Of a stretch of DNA of 64,000 bases, positions 7,510 through 18,300 are shown one piece after another; within the stretch, counting starts at the first letter, position 1, and every line of letters starts with the position of its first letter. The stretch is taken from contig CASDOP010000010.1 of NCBI GenBank assembly GCA_949282385.1, forward strand, positions 1 to 64,000, in the 5' to 3' direction. A program made the translations under genes and the position numbers. Origin of the DNA: an uncultured Clostridia bacterium. Lineage in GTDB: Bacteria; Bacillota; Clostridia; Christensenellales; Borkfalkiaceae. Under the pieces are notes generated by a model that saw only the letters and a list, made by a program, of their open reading frames with translations, did not search any database and was not told the origin of the DNA.

Positions 7510-9351
7510 ATGAAAATTACAGATGTCAGAGAAGGCGCCGCCGCAATCTTTTGTAAGGAAAATATCGCAAAGGCAATATTTGTCGCCTTTGCGGCATTTT
7601 CCATTGCGGCGGTATTTCTGATAATAGGATACCTGCTCTATTCGAGCATTCCCGCCTTCAGCGAAACAGGCTTTTTGCACTTTATTTTCGGTCAGACGTG
7701 GAATGCCGACAAGAAAATTTACGGCGTTCTGTGCATGATTGCAGGCACGCTCGTTTTAACGCTCTGCTCAGTGCTTGTCGGCGGCTTTTTAGCTGTATTC
7801 ACCGCCGTATGGCTGGTGTTCTACTGCCCGAAAAAATTAAAAAAATTCTACACGCAGATAATTAACCTGCTTGCGGGCATACCTTCCATAGTTTACGGTC
7901 TGTTCGGCTACAGAATTCTGCTGCCCGTCCTGCGCGCGATGGGCGCGCCCGAACCCGGCACGGGATTGCTCGCTTCGACCATAATACTTTCGGTTATGAT
8001 ACTGCCCACCATTACTTCCATAACCAAAAACAGCCTCGAAAACGTGCCGATGAACTATTACGAAGGCGCGCTCGCGCTCGGCTGCACCAAGAACCAGGCG
8101 GTGTGGAAGGCGCTGCTGCCCGCTGCGAAGAGCGGCGTCATTTCGGCGATAATCCTCGGCATAGGCAGGGCGGTCGGCGAAACCATGGCGGTGCAGATGC
8201 TCGTCGGCAACGGCTCGGGTTATCCTTCGGGTTTCTTTACGCCGTTTACAACCCTTTCTTCCAACATAGTTCAGAACTGGGGATACGCAGAGGTGTGGAA
8301 CGGCGACTTTTCCGCGCCCACGCAGCGCAATTACCTGTTTGCCTGCGGTTTTATATTGCTCGTCATAATACTTATTCTGAACCTCGCGCTGCTCCTCACC
8401 AAGAAGAACAGCAATGCGGGCAACCGCTGGTTCTCGCGCCGCTTCCGCGAAGGCAACATGCCCGAAAACCAGCTTAAAAATTACAAGCGTACGGGCAGCG
8501 TGCAGGACGCTTTATGGATAGTTTCGTGGATAGTTTCCGTTTTCGTGGCGTTCGCCTTGGTCGCAATAATAGTTTTAGTGTTCGTCGGTGCAATCGCGCC
8601 CTCGGCCCTGCCAGGGGGAAGCGGCGAAAGCGCGCTGACATTAAAATTCCTCTTCGGCAAGAGCAGCAACGCGCAGATAACCCTCGTTCCCGCAACGGTA
8701 GCCACGCTCATGCTCATAGGTCTTGCCCTGTTAATTTCCCTGCCTCTCGGCATTGGCGCGGCAATATTCCTCAACGAATACGCTAAAAAGGGCAGTAAGT
8801 TTGTAAAGACGGTCAGGCTTTTCATAGATACCCTCGCGGGCATTCCGTCCATTGTCTTCGGCATATTCGGCTATGTAATGTTCTGTTCGTCCATGAATAT
8901 GGGCTACAGCCTGACGGCGGGCGGAATTACTCTTGCGATAATAGTTCTGCCCACCATAATACGCTCGACAGAACAATCGCTCTCCGAAGTTCCCGACAGC
9001 ATGAGGGAGGCGAGCTACGCTCTCGGCGCGGGCAAACTCAGAACCATTTTCCTCGTCGTTCTGCCCCAGGCGATTGCGGGCATAATAACCGCCATTATAC
9101 TTTCGATAGGCAGAATAATCAACGAGAGCGCCGCTCTCATCTTTACGGTGGGCAGCGCCGCAACATTCGTGCCGCTCGGTTACGGCGACAGCTCGGCAAG
9201 CCTTGCCGTGCTTGTGTGGAGGTTCATGAGCAACGGTCTCAACGCAAACGAAGCGTTCGCCACTTCCGCGGTGTTGCTGGTGCTCGTCATAATACTCAAC
9301 GTACTCGTTACGCTCGTAGAGTGGGCGTACAGAAAGAAGAACAAGGTGTAA
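7510..9351 (+). CDS. pstCA: PstC-PstA fusion, phosphate permease
   Basis: One 613-residue frame holds both Pst permease subunits. Residues 1 to about 300 match PstC: TM1 near 20-45, then NLLAGIPSIVYGLFGY, and the EAA loop near NYYEGALALGCTK. Residues about 325-613 match PstA, with TM1 near 327-350, TLAGIPSIVFGIFGY and an EAA loop at MREASYALGAGK. The linker is about 25 charged residues (GNRWFSRRFREGNMPENQ). The reading frame is continuous with no internal ribosome site seen, so this is a true fusion rather than two overlapping genes. With PstS and PstB it should form the phosphate channel. Confidence 0.92.
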   Translation: MKITDVREGAAAIFCKENIAKAIFVAFAAFSIAAVFLIIGYLLYSSIPAFSETGFLHFIFGQTWNADKKIYGVLCMIAGTLVLTLCSVLVGGFLAVFTAVWLVFYCPKKLKKFYTQIINLLAGIPSIVYGLFGYRILLPVLRAMGAPEPGTGLLASTIILSVMILPTITSITKNSLENVPMNYYEGALALGCTKNQAVWKALLPAAKSGVISAIILGIGRAVGETMAVQMLVGNGSGYPSGFFTPFTTLSSNIVQNWGYAEVWNGDFSAPTQRNYLFACGFILLVIILILNLALLLTKKNSNAGNRWFSRRFREGNMPENQLKNYKRTGSVQDALWIVSWIVSVFVAFALVAIIVLVFVGAIAPSALPGGSGESALTLKFLFGKSSNAQITLVPATVATLMLIGLALLISLPLGIGAAIFLNEYAKKGSKFVKTVRLFIDTLAGIPSIVFGIFGYVMFCSSMNMGYSLTAGGITLAIIVLPTIIRSTEQSLSEVPDSMREASYALGAGKLRTIFLVVLPQAIAGIITAIILSIGRIINESAALIFTVGSAATFVPLGYGDSSASLAVLVWRFMSNGLNANEAFATSAVLLVLVIILNVLVTLVEWAYRKKNKV

Positions 9352-9366
9352 GTCAACGGTAATAAT

Positions 9367-10254
9367 ATGAATTTCAATTTTTTAAGACGCAAAACCTCGC
9401 CGTCGGACGGCGCAACGGGAGCAGAAATAAAAGGCACATCCGCGGACGGCGGAAGCGGAACGGCTAAATCAAAGAGAATAGAGCCTTTCGACATAGGCGA
9501 CGAAACAGCCATTTCCATAAGGAACATGAACCTCTATTACGGCAACTTCCATGCCCTTAAGGATATAAACATGGATTTCCCCGTAAAACAGCTCACCGCG
9601 CTCATAGGTCCGTCGGGTTGCGGCAAGTCGACGCTTATAAAGTCGCTCAACCGCATGAACGACCTCGTGGAAGGCTGTAAAATCACTGGCGAGATAAAGG
9701 TGGGCGAAAGCGACATTTACGATAAAAAAGCCGACCTTTCGAGGCTCAGAAAAAATGTAGGCATGGTCTTCCAGCGCCCCAATCCGCTCGCCATGAGCGT
9801 TTACGACAACATAGCTTACGGTCCGAGGACTTTCGGCATACGCGCCAAGAGCGAGCTGGACGGCATAGTAGAAAAATCGCTGCGCGGCGCTGCGATGTGG
9901 GAGGAGATGAAGGACCGCCTTGGAAAATCTGCCTTAGGTCTTTCGGGCGGACAGCAGCAGAGGCTGTGCATAGCCCGCGCTCTCGCCGTCGAACCGCAGA
10001 TACTTCTGATGGACGAACCGACTTCCGCGCTCGACCCCATTTCTACGGGCAAGATAGAGGAATTGTGCCTGCAGCTCAAAAACAGCATGACGATAATTAT
10101 GGTAACGCACAACATGCAGCAGGCTTTCAGAATTGCGGACAAAACGGCATATTTCCTGCTCGGCGAGATGATTGAAATGGACGATACGAAGGTTATTTTC
10201 TCACGCCCCAAAAACAGAAAGACGTCAGACTATATCAACGGAAGATTTGGTTGA
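9367..10254 (+). CDS. pstB: Phosphate importer ATPase PstB
   Basis: A 295-residue ABC ATPase powering phosphate import. Walker A is GPSGCGKST, signature LSGGQQQR, Walker [14 protein letters not shown], and the H-loop MVTHNMQQ. The core matches PstB from about residue 46 ([10 protein letters not shown]), so the first 45 residues, rich in Gly, Ser and Lys, are an unusual extension. A later start lacks a ribosome site, although the one at 9367 is weak too. It ends the operon; no phoU follows before the terminators. Confidence 0.92.
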   Translation: MNFNFLRRKTSPSDGATGAEIKGTSADGGSGTAKSKRIEPFDIGDETAISIRNMNLYYGNFHALKDINMDFPVKQLTALIGPSGCGKSTLIKSLNRMNDLVEGCKITGEIKVGESDIYDKKADLSRLRKNVGMVFQRPNPLAMSVYDNIAYGPRTFGIRAKSELDGIVEKSLRGAAMWEEMKDRLGKSALGLSGGQQQRLCIARALAVEPQILLMDEPTSALDPISTGKIEELCLQLKNSMTIIMVTHNMQQAFRIADKTAYFLLGEMIEMDDTKVIFSRPKNRKTSDYINGRFG

Positions 10255-10364
10255 TTTGTTTCATGGCGGCACGCCCCACTTGTCGGTGAGGTCGGCGCGG
10301 TCAAAAAGGTTGAGCGCAAGCAGCACAGTCTGTCGGCAATTTAATTTACGAAAAAACTTAATGT

Positions 10365-10405
10365 GCGGGAGCGCTTTCCGACGGGAAAGCGCTCCCGCTT
10401 TTATT
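10365..10405 (+). terminator. Terminator of the pst operon
   Basis: A 15-bp stem GCGGGAGCGCTTTCC with a four-base loop, followed by TTTTATTTTT. Confidence 0.9.
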
Positions 10406-10436
10406 TTTCGTCGCGACGGGGAAAGCTCAATTAATC

Positions 10437-10479
10437 CGCCGCCCGCCTAAAAAGCGGGCGGCGGAAATCGGTTTTTTTT
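10437..10479 (+). terminator. Second hairpin terminator before ppdK
   Basis: CCGCCGCCCGC pairs with GCGGGCGGCGG around TAAAAA, followed by a T run (10470-10478). Its duplication of the previous terminator isolates ppdK from the pst operon. Confidence 0.75.
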
Positions 10480-10585
10480 ACGCCCCGCCCGCCTCCGCGC
10501 CCCGTAGCACGGAGGCGCGCGAAACTAAATTGATATTTTTTTATCATTTTAACGCAAATGTGCAATTATTTTTTCGGGAAAGAGC

Positions 10586-10614
10586 TTGAAAAGTTTAAAA
10601 AAGTATATTACAAT
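10586..10614 (+). promoter_or_regulatory. Promoter of ppdK
   Basis: TTGAAA (10586-10591), 17 bases, TACAAT (10609-10614). Confidence 0.75.
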
Positions 10615-10659
10615 ATAGTAGTTGAGTATATATGCAATTCAAGGAGGAAATTGTTTTCT

Positions 10660-13308
10660 ATGGCAAAAAAGTATTGCTATCTCTTCAGCGAAGGCAACGC
10701 AGGCATGAGGGAGCTTCTCGGCGGCAAGGGCGCAAACCTTGCGGAAATGACTAAAATAGGTCTTCCCGTTCCTCAGGGCTTTACAATCTCTACGGAAGCC
10801 TGCACGCAGTACTATGAAGACGGCAGAGTAATCAATGCAGATATTCAGAAAGAAATAATGGATTACATCGACAAGATGGAAAATATCTGCGGCAAGAAGT
10901 TCGGCGACAAGGAAAATCCCCTGCTCGTTTCCGTTCGTTCGGGCGCACGCGCATCCATGCCCGGCATGATGGATACCATTTTAAATCTCGGTCTCAACGA
11001 AGACGTGGTCGAATCGCTCGCAAAGCGTTCGGGCAATCCCCGTTGGGCATGGGACTGCTACAGAAGATTTATTCAGATGTTCTCCGACGTCGTTATGGAA
11101 GTCGGCAAGAAATATTTTGAAAAACTCATCGACAAGATGAAGGAAGAAAAGGGCGTTGAGTATGACGTGGAACTCACCGCGGACGACCTTAAAACGCTTG
11201 CAAACCAGTTCAAGGCAGAATACAAAGCTCAGATAGGCAGGGATTTCCCCTCCGACCCCAAGGAACAGCTCTTTGAAGCCGTCAAAGCCGTATTCCGCAG
11301 CTGGGACAACCCCCGCGCAAACATTTACCGCATGGACCACGACATTCCCTACTCGTGGGGTACTGCAGTCAACGTTCAGATGATGGCGTTCGGCAATATG
11401 GGCGACGATTGCGGCACGGGCGTTGCGTTCACGCGTAACCCCGCTACGGGCGAAAAAGGACTTATGGGCGAATTCCTCATGAATGCCCAGGGCGAAGACG
11501 TCGTTGCAGGCGTGCGCACGCCTATGCCTATTTCCGAAATGGCTAAGGTTCAGCCCGAAGTGTACAACCAGTTCCTCAAAGTCTGCGATATTCTCGAAGA
11601 GCATTACCGCGACATGCAGGATATGGAATTTACCATAGAAAAAGGCAAACTTTATATGCTCCAGACGCGCAACGGCAAGCGCACCGCCGCCGCTGCGATA
11701 AAGATAGCTTGCGACCTCATCGACGAGGGCATGATTACCGAACAGCAGGCGCTCATGCAGATAGACGCAAAGTCGCTCGACATGCTCCTTCATCCCCAGT
11801 TCGACGCAAAGGCTTTGAAGGAAGCCGATAAGAACAATATCGTCGGCAAGGGTATAGCCGCTTCCCCCGGCGCCGCTGCGGGCGAAATCGTGTTCACCGC
11901 AGAAGACGCGGTCGAAAAGGGCAAGAAGGGCAAGAAGGTCGTTCTCGTCCGCCTCGAAACCTCTCCCGAGGATATCGAGGGCATGAAGTACGCGCAGGGC
12001 ATTCTTACCGTGCGCGGCGGTCAGACCTCTCACGCGGCAGTCGTTGCCCGCGGCATGGGAACGTGCTGCGTATCGGGCTGCGGCGACATTAAGATGGATG
12101 AAGAGAACAAGTGCTTCACCCTCGCAGGCAAAGTTTTCAAAGAGGGCGACAGCCTCTCGCTCGACGGCTCTACGGGTAATATTTACGATTGCCTCATCGC
12201 AACCGTTCCCGCAGACCCCAACTCCGGTTACTTCGGCAGAATTATGGAGCTTGCCGATAAATATAAGGCTCTCGGCGTAAGAACTAACGCAGATACCCCC
12301 AAGGACGCAAAGCAGGCAGCCGCATTCGGTGCGCAGGGCATCGGTCTTTGCCGTACCGAGCATATGTTCTTCGATACCGACAGAATAGGCGCTTTCCGCG
12401 AAATGATCTGCTCGGATACCAAGGCAGAGCGCGAAGCGGCGCTTGAAAAGATAGAGCCTATGCAGCAGGCAGACTTCGAAGGACTTATGGAAGCCCTGGA
12501 AGGACAGCCCGTAACCATTCGTTTCCTCGATCCCCCTCTTCATGAGTTCGTGCCCACCGAAGAGGCAGACATAAAGGCTCTCGCAAAGGCGCAGGGCAAG
12601 ACGGTTGCGCAGATTAAGCAGATTATCTCTGACCTTCACGAGTTCAACCCCATGATGGGACACCGCGGATGCCGCCTTACGGTAACCTATCCCGAAATCG
12701 CCGTCATGCAGACCAAAGCTGTCATAAAGGCAGCCATTGCCGTTCAGAAGCGTCATCCCGACTGGAAAGTCGTTCCCGAAATCATGATACCTTTAGTAGG
12801 CGAAGTTAAGGAATTCGACTTTGTCAAGAAGACCGTCGTAGAAACGGCGGATAAGGTCATTGCCGAAGCGGGCGTACAGCTCAGATACGAAGTCGGCACC
12901 ATGATAGAAATTCCCCGTGCCGCTCTCACGGCAGATGAAATCGCAAAGCATGCAGATTTCTTCTGCTTCGGCACAAACGATTTGACGCAGATGACCTTCG
13001 GCTTCTCGCGCGACGACGCAGGCAAATTCCTGCCTTCGTACTATGCAAACAAGATTTACGAGTTCGACCCGTTCGCAAAGCTCGACACGATCGGCGTAGG
13101 CAAGCTGATGGATATGGCAGTCAAGCTCGGCAAGGGCGCAAACTTCTCGCTTCACTGCGGTATATGCGGCGAACACGGCGGCGATCCTTCGTCCATCGAG
13201 TTCTGCCATGCAATCGGTCTGGACTATGTTTCCTGCTCGCCCTACCGTGTACCCATTGCCCGCCTTGCAGCTGCCCAGGCCAACATTCGTTCGCCACGCA
13301 ATAAATAA
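10660..13308 (+). CDS. ppdK: Pyruvate phosphate dikinase
   Basis: An 882-residue enzyme interconverting pyruvate, ATP and phosphate with PEP, AMP and PPi. The N-terminal ATP-grasp domain runs to about 340. The swivelling domain carries phospho-histidine H458 in GGQTSHAAV. The C-terminal TIM barrel binds PEP/pyruvate and has the catalytic C836 in GICGEHGG. Length matches the family. The start at 10660 follows AAGGAGG; an upstream frame extension has no ribosome site. The last codons (IRSPRNK) are not the native ones: the integrated element supplies them, while the original end (IKNPRK) lies at 20803-20823. The enzyme is expected to remain complete. Confidence 0.96.
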   Translation: MAKKYCYLFSEGNAGMRELLGGKGANLAEMTKIGLPVPQGFTISTEACTQYYEDGRVINADIQKEIMDYIDKMENICGKKFGDKENPLLVSVRSGARASMPGMMDTILNLGLNEDVVESLAKRSGNPRWAWDCYRRFIQMFSDVVMEVGKKYFEKLIDKMKEEKGVEYDVELTADDLKTLANQFKAEYKAQIGRDFPSDPKEQLFEAVKAVFRSWDNPRANIYRMDHDIPYSWGTAVNVQMMAFGNMGDDCGTGVAFTRNPATGEKGLMGEFLMNAQGEDVVAGVRTPMPISEMAKVQPEVYNQFLKVCDILEEHYRDMQDMEFTIEKGKLYMLQTRNGKRTAAAAIKIACDLIDEGMITEQQALMQIDAKSLDMLLHPQFDAKALKEADKNNIVGKGIAASPGAAAGEIVFTAEDAVEKGKKGKKVVLVRLETSPEDIEGMKYAQGILTVRGGQTSHAAVVARGMGTCCVSGCGDIKMDEENKCFTLAGKVFKEGDSLSLDGSTGNIYDCLIATVPADPNSGYFGRIMELADKYKALGVRTNADTPKDAKQAAAFGAQGIGLCRTEHMFFDTDRIGAFREMICSDTKAEREAALEKIEPMQQADFEGLMEALEGQPVTIRFLDPPLHEFVPTEEADIKALAKAQGKTVAQIKQIISDLHEFNPMMGHRGCRLTVTYPEIAVMQTKAVIKAAIAVQKRHPDWKVVPEIMIPLVGEVKEFDFVKKTVVETADKVIAEAGVQLRYEVGTMIEIPRAALTADEIAKHADFFCFGTNDLTQMTFGFSRDDAGKFLPSYYANKIYEFDPFAKLDTIGVGKLMDMAVKLGKGANFSLHCGICGEHGGDPSSIEFCHAIGLDYVSCSPYRVPIARLAAAQANIRSPRNK
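13276..13287 (+). repeat. Left attachment site (attL) in ppdK
   Basis: CAGGCCAACATT, coding for QANI of PpdK. It matches the right copy in 11 of 12 bases. Sequence to the left is ppdK; sequence to the right belongs to the element. Confidence 0.75.
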
Positions 13309-13324
13309 AATTTCATAAACAGAC

Positions 13325-13362
13325 AAAAAAGGCTGTTTTCTCGCGAAAACAGCCTTTTTTTC
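13325..13362 (+). terminator. Element-supplied terminator of ppdK
   Basis: AAAAAAGGCTGTTTTC pairs with its complement around TCG and ends in a T run. It lies inside the element, so the element brings both a replacement ppdK end and a replacement terminator. Confidence 0.88.
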
Positions 13363-13594
13363 TCTAATTTTAATGAAGTTAGGCGTATTTAATGTTGATA
13401 TTTTAACGGAATAAATTACATGTCTTGCATCGCTTGATACTGAAAAATGCTTTTTTACTGCTATTGAAAAGCGTTAAAAAGTATGGTATTATTGTCTCGT
13501 CGCAGTATGAGAGCGGCAAGGTATGTAACACGTTTGGTTGAGTGGAAATGTCTTCTTTGATAATGTATGTTTTAAATCAAAGGAGGTATTTCAA

Positions 13595-15316
13595 ATGAAA
13601 ATTTTTATTGAAAACAAGCAGGAGAGGCGACGCAGAACGGTTGCGTTTTACGGAAGAGTATCCACCGAGCATGAAGAGCAAGTCAATGCTCTCAAAAATC
13701 AGATGCAGTGGTACGACGAGCTTGCCCGCTCCTTTCCGGAATGGGATATAATTGAGAGGTATGTGGATGAAGGCATTACCGGTACGCAGGCAAATAAACG
13801 ACCTGAGTTTATGCGGATGATAGCCGATGCCGTTGCCGGCAAATTTGATTTGATAGTTACCCGCGAAGTATCGCGTTTTGCAAGAAACACAATCGATTGC
13901 CTTGATATGACAAGGCGGTTGAAGAATTATAATGTTGAAGTATTTTTTGTACAGGAGGGGATTTGGACTATGGACAATGAAGGGGAAATGAATCTTACAA
14001 TTAGAGCGATGGTCGCGCAAGAAGAGAGCAGAAAAATGTCGGAACGCGTGAAGGCGGGGCAGGAAATCAGTCGTGCCAACGGTGTGCTATACGGCAACGG
14101 CAATGTATTGGGCTATGACAGGGTAGGCAGTACATATGTGATCAATGAAGATCAAGCAGAAACAGTGCGAATGATTTACAATTTATATGAGTCCGGGCTG
14201 GGTATGCAGGCTATCCGCGATGAGTTGATACGTGCAGGGCGCAAGTGTGCCAGCGGTACGGTAGACTGGGATGTTACCAAAATTCAGCGTTGCCTTAAGA
14301 ACACCATTTACAAGGGCGTGATGGGATATAAAAAGTCATACAGGAACAACTACCTTGACCAGAAGACGATTATCAATCACGACGAAAGTACCTATATGTA
14401 TGTTCAGGGGAATTTTGAACCGATAATTTCGGAAGAACAGTGGGAGCATTGCCGTCAGATACGTGAAAGTCGGACGCGGGTGCGCGTGGTCGAAAAGGAC
14501 GGCAAGTTGGTTTCTGAAAAGAAGGGTGTCAACCAGGTACAGGATGTCTGGACTCGTAAGCTGCGCTGCGCATGCGGCTCTTCCATGAGGAGGAATAAAT
14601 GGCGTGTAAGAAAGGACGGAACCAGACCAGTCGGGTACAGGTGCTACAGCCAACTCAATAAAGGAGCGAATAAGATTTTGGAAGGAAGTGTGGGCTATTG
14701 CAATATCCATTCGGTATGTGGCTGGAAATTGGAGCTGATGGCGGAAATGATTTTCAAAAAAATTTTGAAGGCTGAAAAGCTTTTCGGTATGGCGGTAAAA
14801 GGGTTTATGAAAAGCAGCAAAATGAGCGCGGACGAAGCGAAGCATATGAGAATACGCTATCAGGCTGAAGTCAAGGCAATATCGGGTAAGATAAGCCGGC
14901 TTATCGAAATGCGCATCAATGGCGAACTGAATAAAGAAGAGTATCTCGATATGCGTAAAAAGTTTGAGGAAGAAAAACAACAGGCAGAGCAGTATTTACT
15001 TGAGTATGATAAGCAATCGTCGCCGAAAGCCTGTCCGATAACTGATGCGGAAGCAAAAGAAAGATTACGCGCAATGATAAAAGCCGGTGGCGAGTTTGTA
15101 GAAGAGCTTGTCGGTATATTTGTCTCCAAAATACGGGTTGTCAATGAAACGCAATGCGAATGGTACTTGTCTTTTGACAGTAAAGATGATATAATGGAAG
15201 AAAATAGTTTTAATTTAGCAGTTAAGTATAAAGATGCCTTAGCTTTCCGCAAAAAGCGCAAAGAACTTCTCCGCCAAAACCAGTGGAGCGATTTGAAAGT
15301 GGAAGTGTATTATTGA
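13595..15316 (+). CDS. Large serine recombinase (integrase)
   Basis: A 573-residue large serine recombinase. The N-terminal resolvase domain has the catalytic serine S23 in YGRVSTEHEEQ and the conserved VTREVSRFARN block. A recombinase domain follows (about 170-290), then a zinc ribbon with CACGSS as its first cysteine pair, and a long charged coiled coil near 420-490. The start follows AAAGGAGG at 13580; a longer frame lacks a ribosome site. Such enzymes integrate elements at a short attB core without host factors. Placed next to the left att site, it is the likely integrase of the element. A directionality factor is not evident, unless it is the small ORF at 20268. Confidence 0.93.
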   Translation: MKIFIENKQERRRRTVAFYGRVSTEHEEQVNALKNQMQWYDELARSFPEWDIIERYVDEGITGTQANKRPEFMRMIADAVAGKFDLIVTREVSRFARNTIDCLDMTRRLKNYNVEVFFVQEGIWTMDNEGEMNLTIRAMVAQEESRKMSERVKAGQEISRANGVLYGNGNVLGYDRVGSTYVINEDQAETVRMIYNLYESGLGMQAIRDELIRAGRKCASGTVDWDVTKIQRCLKNTIYKGVMGYKKSYRNNYLDQKTIINHDESTYMYVQGNFEPIISEEQWEHCRQIRESRTRVRVVEKDGKLVSEKKGVNQVQDVWTRKLRCACGSSMRRNKWRVRKDGTRPVGYRCYSQLNKGANKILEGSVGYCNIHSVCGWKLELMAEMIFKKILKAEKLFGMAVKGFMKSSKMSADEAKHMRIRYQAEVKAISGKISRLIEMRINGELNKEEYLDMRKKFEEEKQQAEQYLLEYDKQSSPKACPITDAEAKERLRAMIKAGGEFVEELVGIFVSKIRVVNETQCEWYLSFDSKDDIMEENSFNLAVKYKDALAFRKKRKELLRQNQWSDLKVEVYY

Positions 15317-15340
15317 TTTTATAAGATAAAGGTGATAAGT

Positions 15341-18300
15341 ATGCCAAGGATAACAGAAGAACTGCTTAACAGGCATTTGAAGACTCATTGTGAAAGAGCT
15401 GTTGAGGACAGAGAAGCCATTTCTGTTTTAGTAAATTTTTTGCGTTCAGGCGGGAAGATTAACACTAATTTTGCATGCAATGACAAATGGCCCAATATTG
15501 ATGGAACATTTGAGTTTGTTTCTAATCCCGATGCTTCAAGGCAGCCTGAGCAGAATTTTGTAGTTCAGATAAAAGGGACGCGTGATAATTATACAGAGAA
15601 AGACGGAATAGTAAATTTCCGTCTGCAAAGTCTGGCTTTCCCCGTCTATTTGCTAAAGGAAGTTACGGCAGATCCAGGAATACTTTTTATCGTTTTGCAT
15701 CCTTCAGATCGAGATAAAGAAAGGGTGTTTTGGAAGTATATGTCGGTGGAATTTCTCTCTTCTATTGACTATAGCCACGATAGTTGCGTGATTTCTTTTA
15801 CAAAAGAGGAAGAAATTAAAAATACAAATGAAAGTATTAACAAATTTTGTAAGCAACTTGAGGAAATAAGTAAATTGCATTCTTTTGTTAAGAAGTTGGA
15901 AGATAGGGAGTATTCTGAATCAGATATTATAAAAATTGTCGAAAGATGCAATGATGAAATAACTGAGAGCATAGAAAGACTTGATATTTACAACGATACT
16001 CGAGATGATGTTTCAAGAAGAATCATATCCAGGCTCGAAGAACTTTGTGTGTCGGCACTTTTACTTAATGCTACAAAAATAGGTGAGAAATCAGTAGGAC
16101 TGCCGCTGGCTTTTGAGTTGTCTTTATTAGATAGAAAGACCAAGTATCTCAGCAGCTTTTTGCGTATGCTGATATATATTGGACATCGTATACCGGATGA
16201 TGGACAGTCTGAAAGATTAATGCTAAAGTATTACGACTTTATGTGGCAAATTCGTGATGACTTTAGGCGAAATGGAATAAAAATTCTTTCTAATTTAGAG
16301 AAATTCCCTATAGAGATAAATCAGGTAGATAAATCTTATTACGAAATTGTTGCGCGGGCTATAGAAAGGCATACGAATGACAGAAGTTATTTAAGAAAAT
16401 CAAGATACTATATTGAAAAGCAGACGCCATTCTACGTCAATGGAAAACGGTATTATGAGACGACATTGCAATTAGCCGGTATATATGCTACAAAATTTAA
16501 TCGTATCACAGTATACGCAAAAGAATTTATTCCTTCAAGCTATTCGATTCAGATAGGCTATGATGAATTGGATATTGTGCTCTGGGATGTAAATGCTCAA
16601 ATTAAATTAATTACTAGCTGGAAAGTATCAATTGAACCTGCTTGCCTTAACAAATTGGCTAAAATTTTGATGATTCCTGCTAGGGTTTCCTCAAATTATG
16701 GTGAATACGATGCATTAATGGCGTATCTTACTAAAACAGGAATAAATCTACTGGATTTTATTGATTTTGAGGAAATAGATTTTAATCATGAAATTGATTT
16801 AATTTATGAAAATTCAAATACGAGTAACTTTAAAAAGGTATTGCATAAATTAAGGAATGATTTTAAATCAAATTCCAATGCAATGGGAGGCAATACTATA
16901 CGTTATTTGCTTATAGGAATGAGGGAAGAATCAATTGAAGCGGTTATGCCTGATAATGATGCTTGTTTGCGAAACAGCAAGGCATATTTAAGCAGTAAGT
17001 GTTTTCCCTTTGAAAAGAACCCATTTATTTCTAATTTTGCAGGTAGTAAAACAAGCAAATATACTATAGCCAGGGATGTTGTTCGAGCGGTCGGATATGA
17101 TAAAATTTCAAAAGCGCGGCCTTATTTGACTATAAAGAAATTAATTGGAGAAACTGGAGAAATCTATTTTGATGATAGTGTTATAGAAGAAACACCAAAG
17201 AGTATTGATAGCTTTAATCAAAGTTTGGATTATTGGGAAAAAAGCCAGGGCTTTTCCATTGAGCATAAGAATAAGTTAGTATATATTGATTCATTTGAAA
17301 GGGATACTATCTCTATAATGAAGTATCTTATGATGCTTTCAGTATCCAGTAATAAGGGACAGGAGGCAATCAATAAGAAATATATCAAGGAGCATGAAGG
17401 CCAACTTACCGATACGTTAAAGAAAAAAGCCTTAATGAATGTGTTCGTATCTTCCAGAGTTATGCTTATATATGGCGCTGCTGGCACGGGTAAAACAACG
17501 CTTATAAATCATATCTCTAACCTGATGAGAAATCGGAAAAAACTTTTTTTAACAAAGACTCATGCGGCTCTGCAAAATTTACAGAGGGCAATAGAAAGTC
17601 CGGGTGCAGATTCTGATTTCGTGAGCATAGATAGCTTTACTAGAAAAATACAATTGCAAGATTATGATGTGATTTTTGTTGATGAGTGTAGTACTATAGA
17701 TAATCGCACCATGTCTAAATTTTTTGAAAAGATTGATCCGGATACATTTGTCGTATTGGTGGGAGATACATATCAGCTGGAAGCAATTGATTTTGGGAAC
17801 TGGTTTTCTTATGCAAAAGAGTTGATGCCAGATAATGCAAAAATTGAATTGCTAAATACATGGAGAACTAAACAGCCGAACCTAATAAGTCTTTGGAACG
17901 AGGTGCGCAAAAGAGGTATATTGGTTCGTGAGAAACTTGCAATGGATGGACCTTTTTCTGCGGAAATAGGAAATATAGTTCTTCAAAATTTTTCCGATGA
18001 CGAGGATGAGGTTGTATTGTGTCTGAATTATGATGGTAAATTTGGTTTGAATAACATCAATGCGCTTTTTCAAGCAAATAACTGTAACGTAGCATATACC
18101 TGGCAAGAATGGACTTATAAAGTTGGTGATCATATCCTTTTTACTGAACCGAAGAAAAGGTTTCAGACTGTTTTTTACAATAACTTGAAAGGTAAAATAG
18201 TTGGTATTGAAAAGGATGCGTCAAGCATTACATTTACAATAGATATTGACAGGTTGCTTTCTGAAAGTGATTGTGCAGATGAAGTTGAATACATTGATAC

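Noticed and set aside
10981-12756. 591-codon reverse frame inside ppdK
   Set aside because: Shadow of ppdK; no domain, start signal or terminator.
13538-13594. Longer start for the serine recombinase
   Set aside because: The strong AAAGGAGG at 13580 places the start at 13595.
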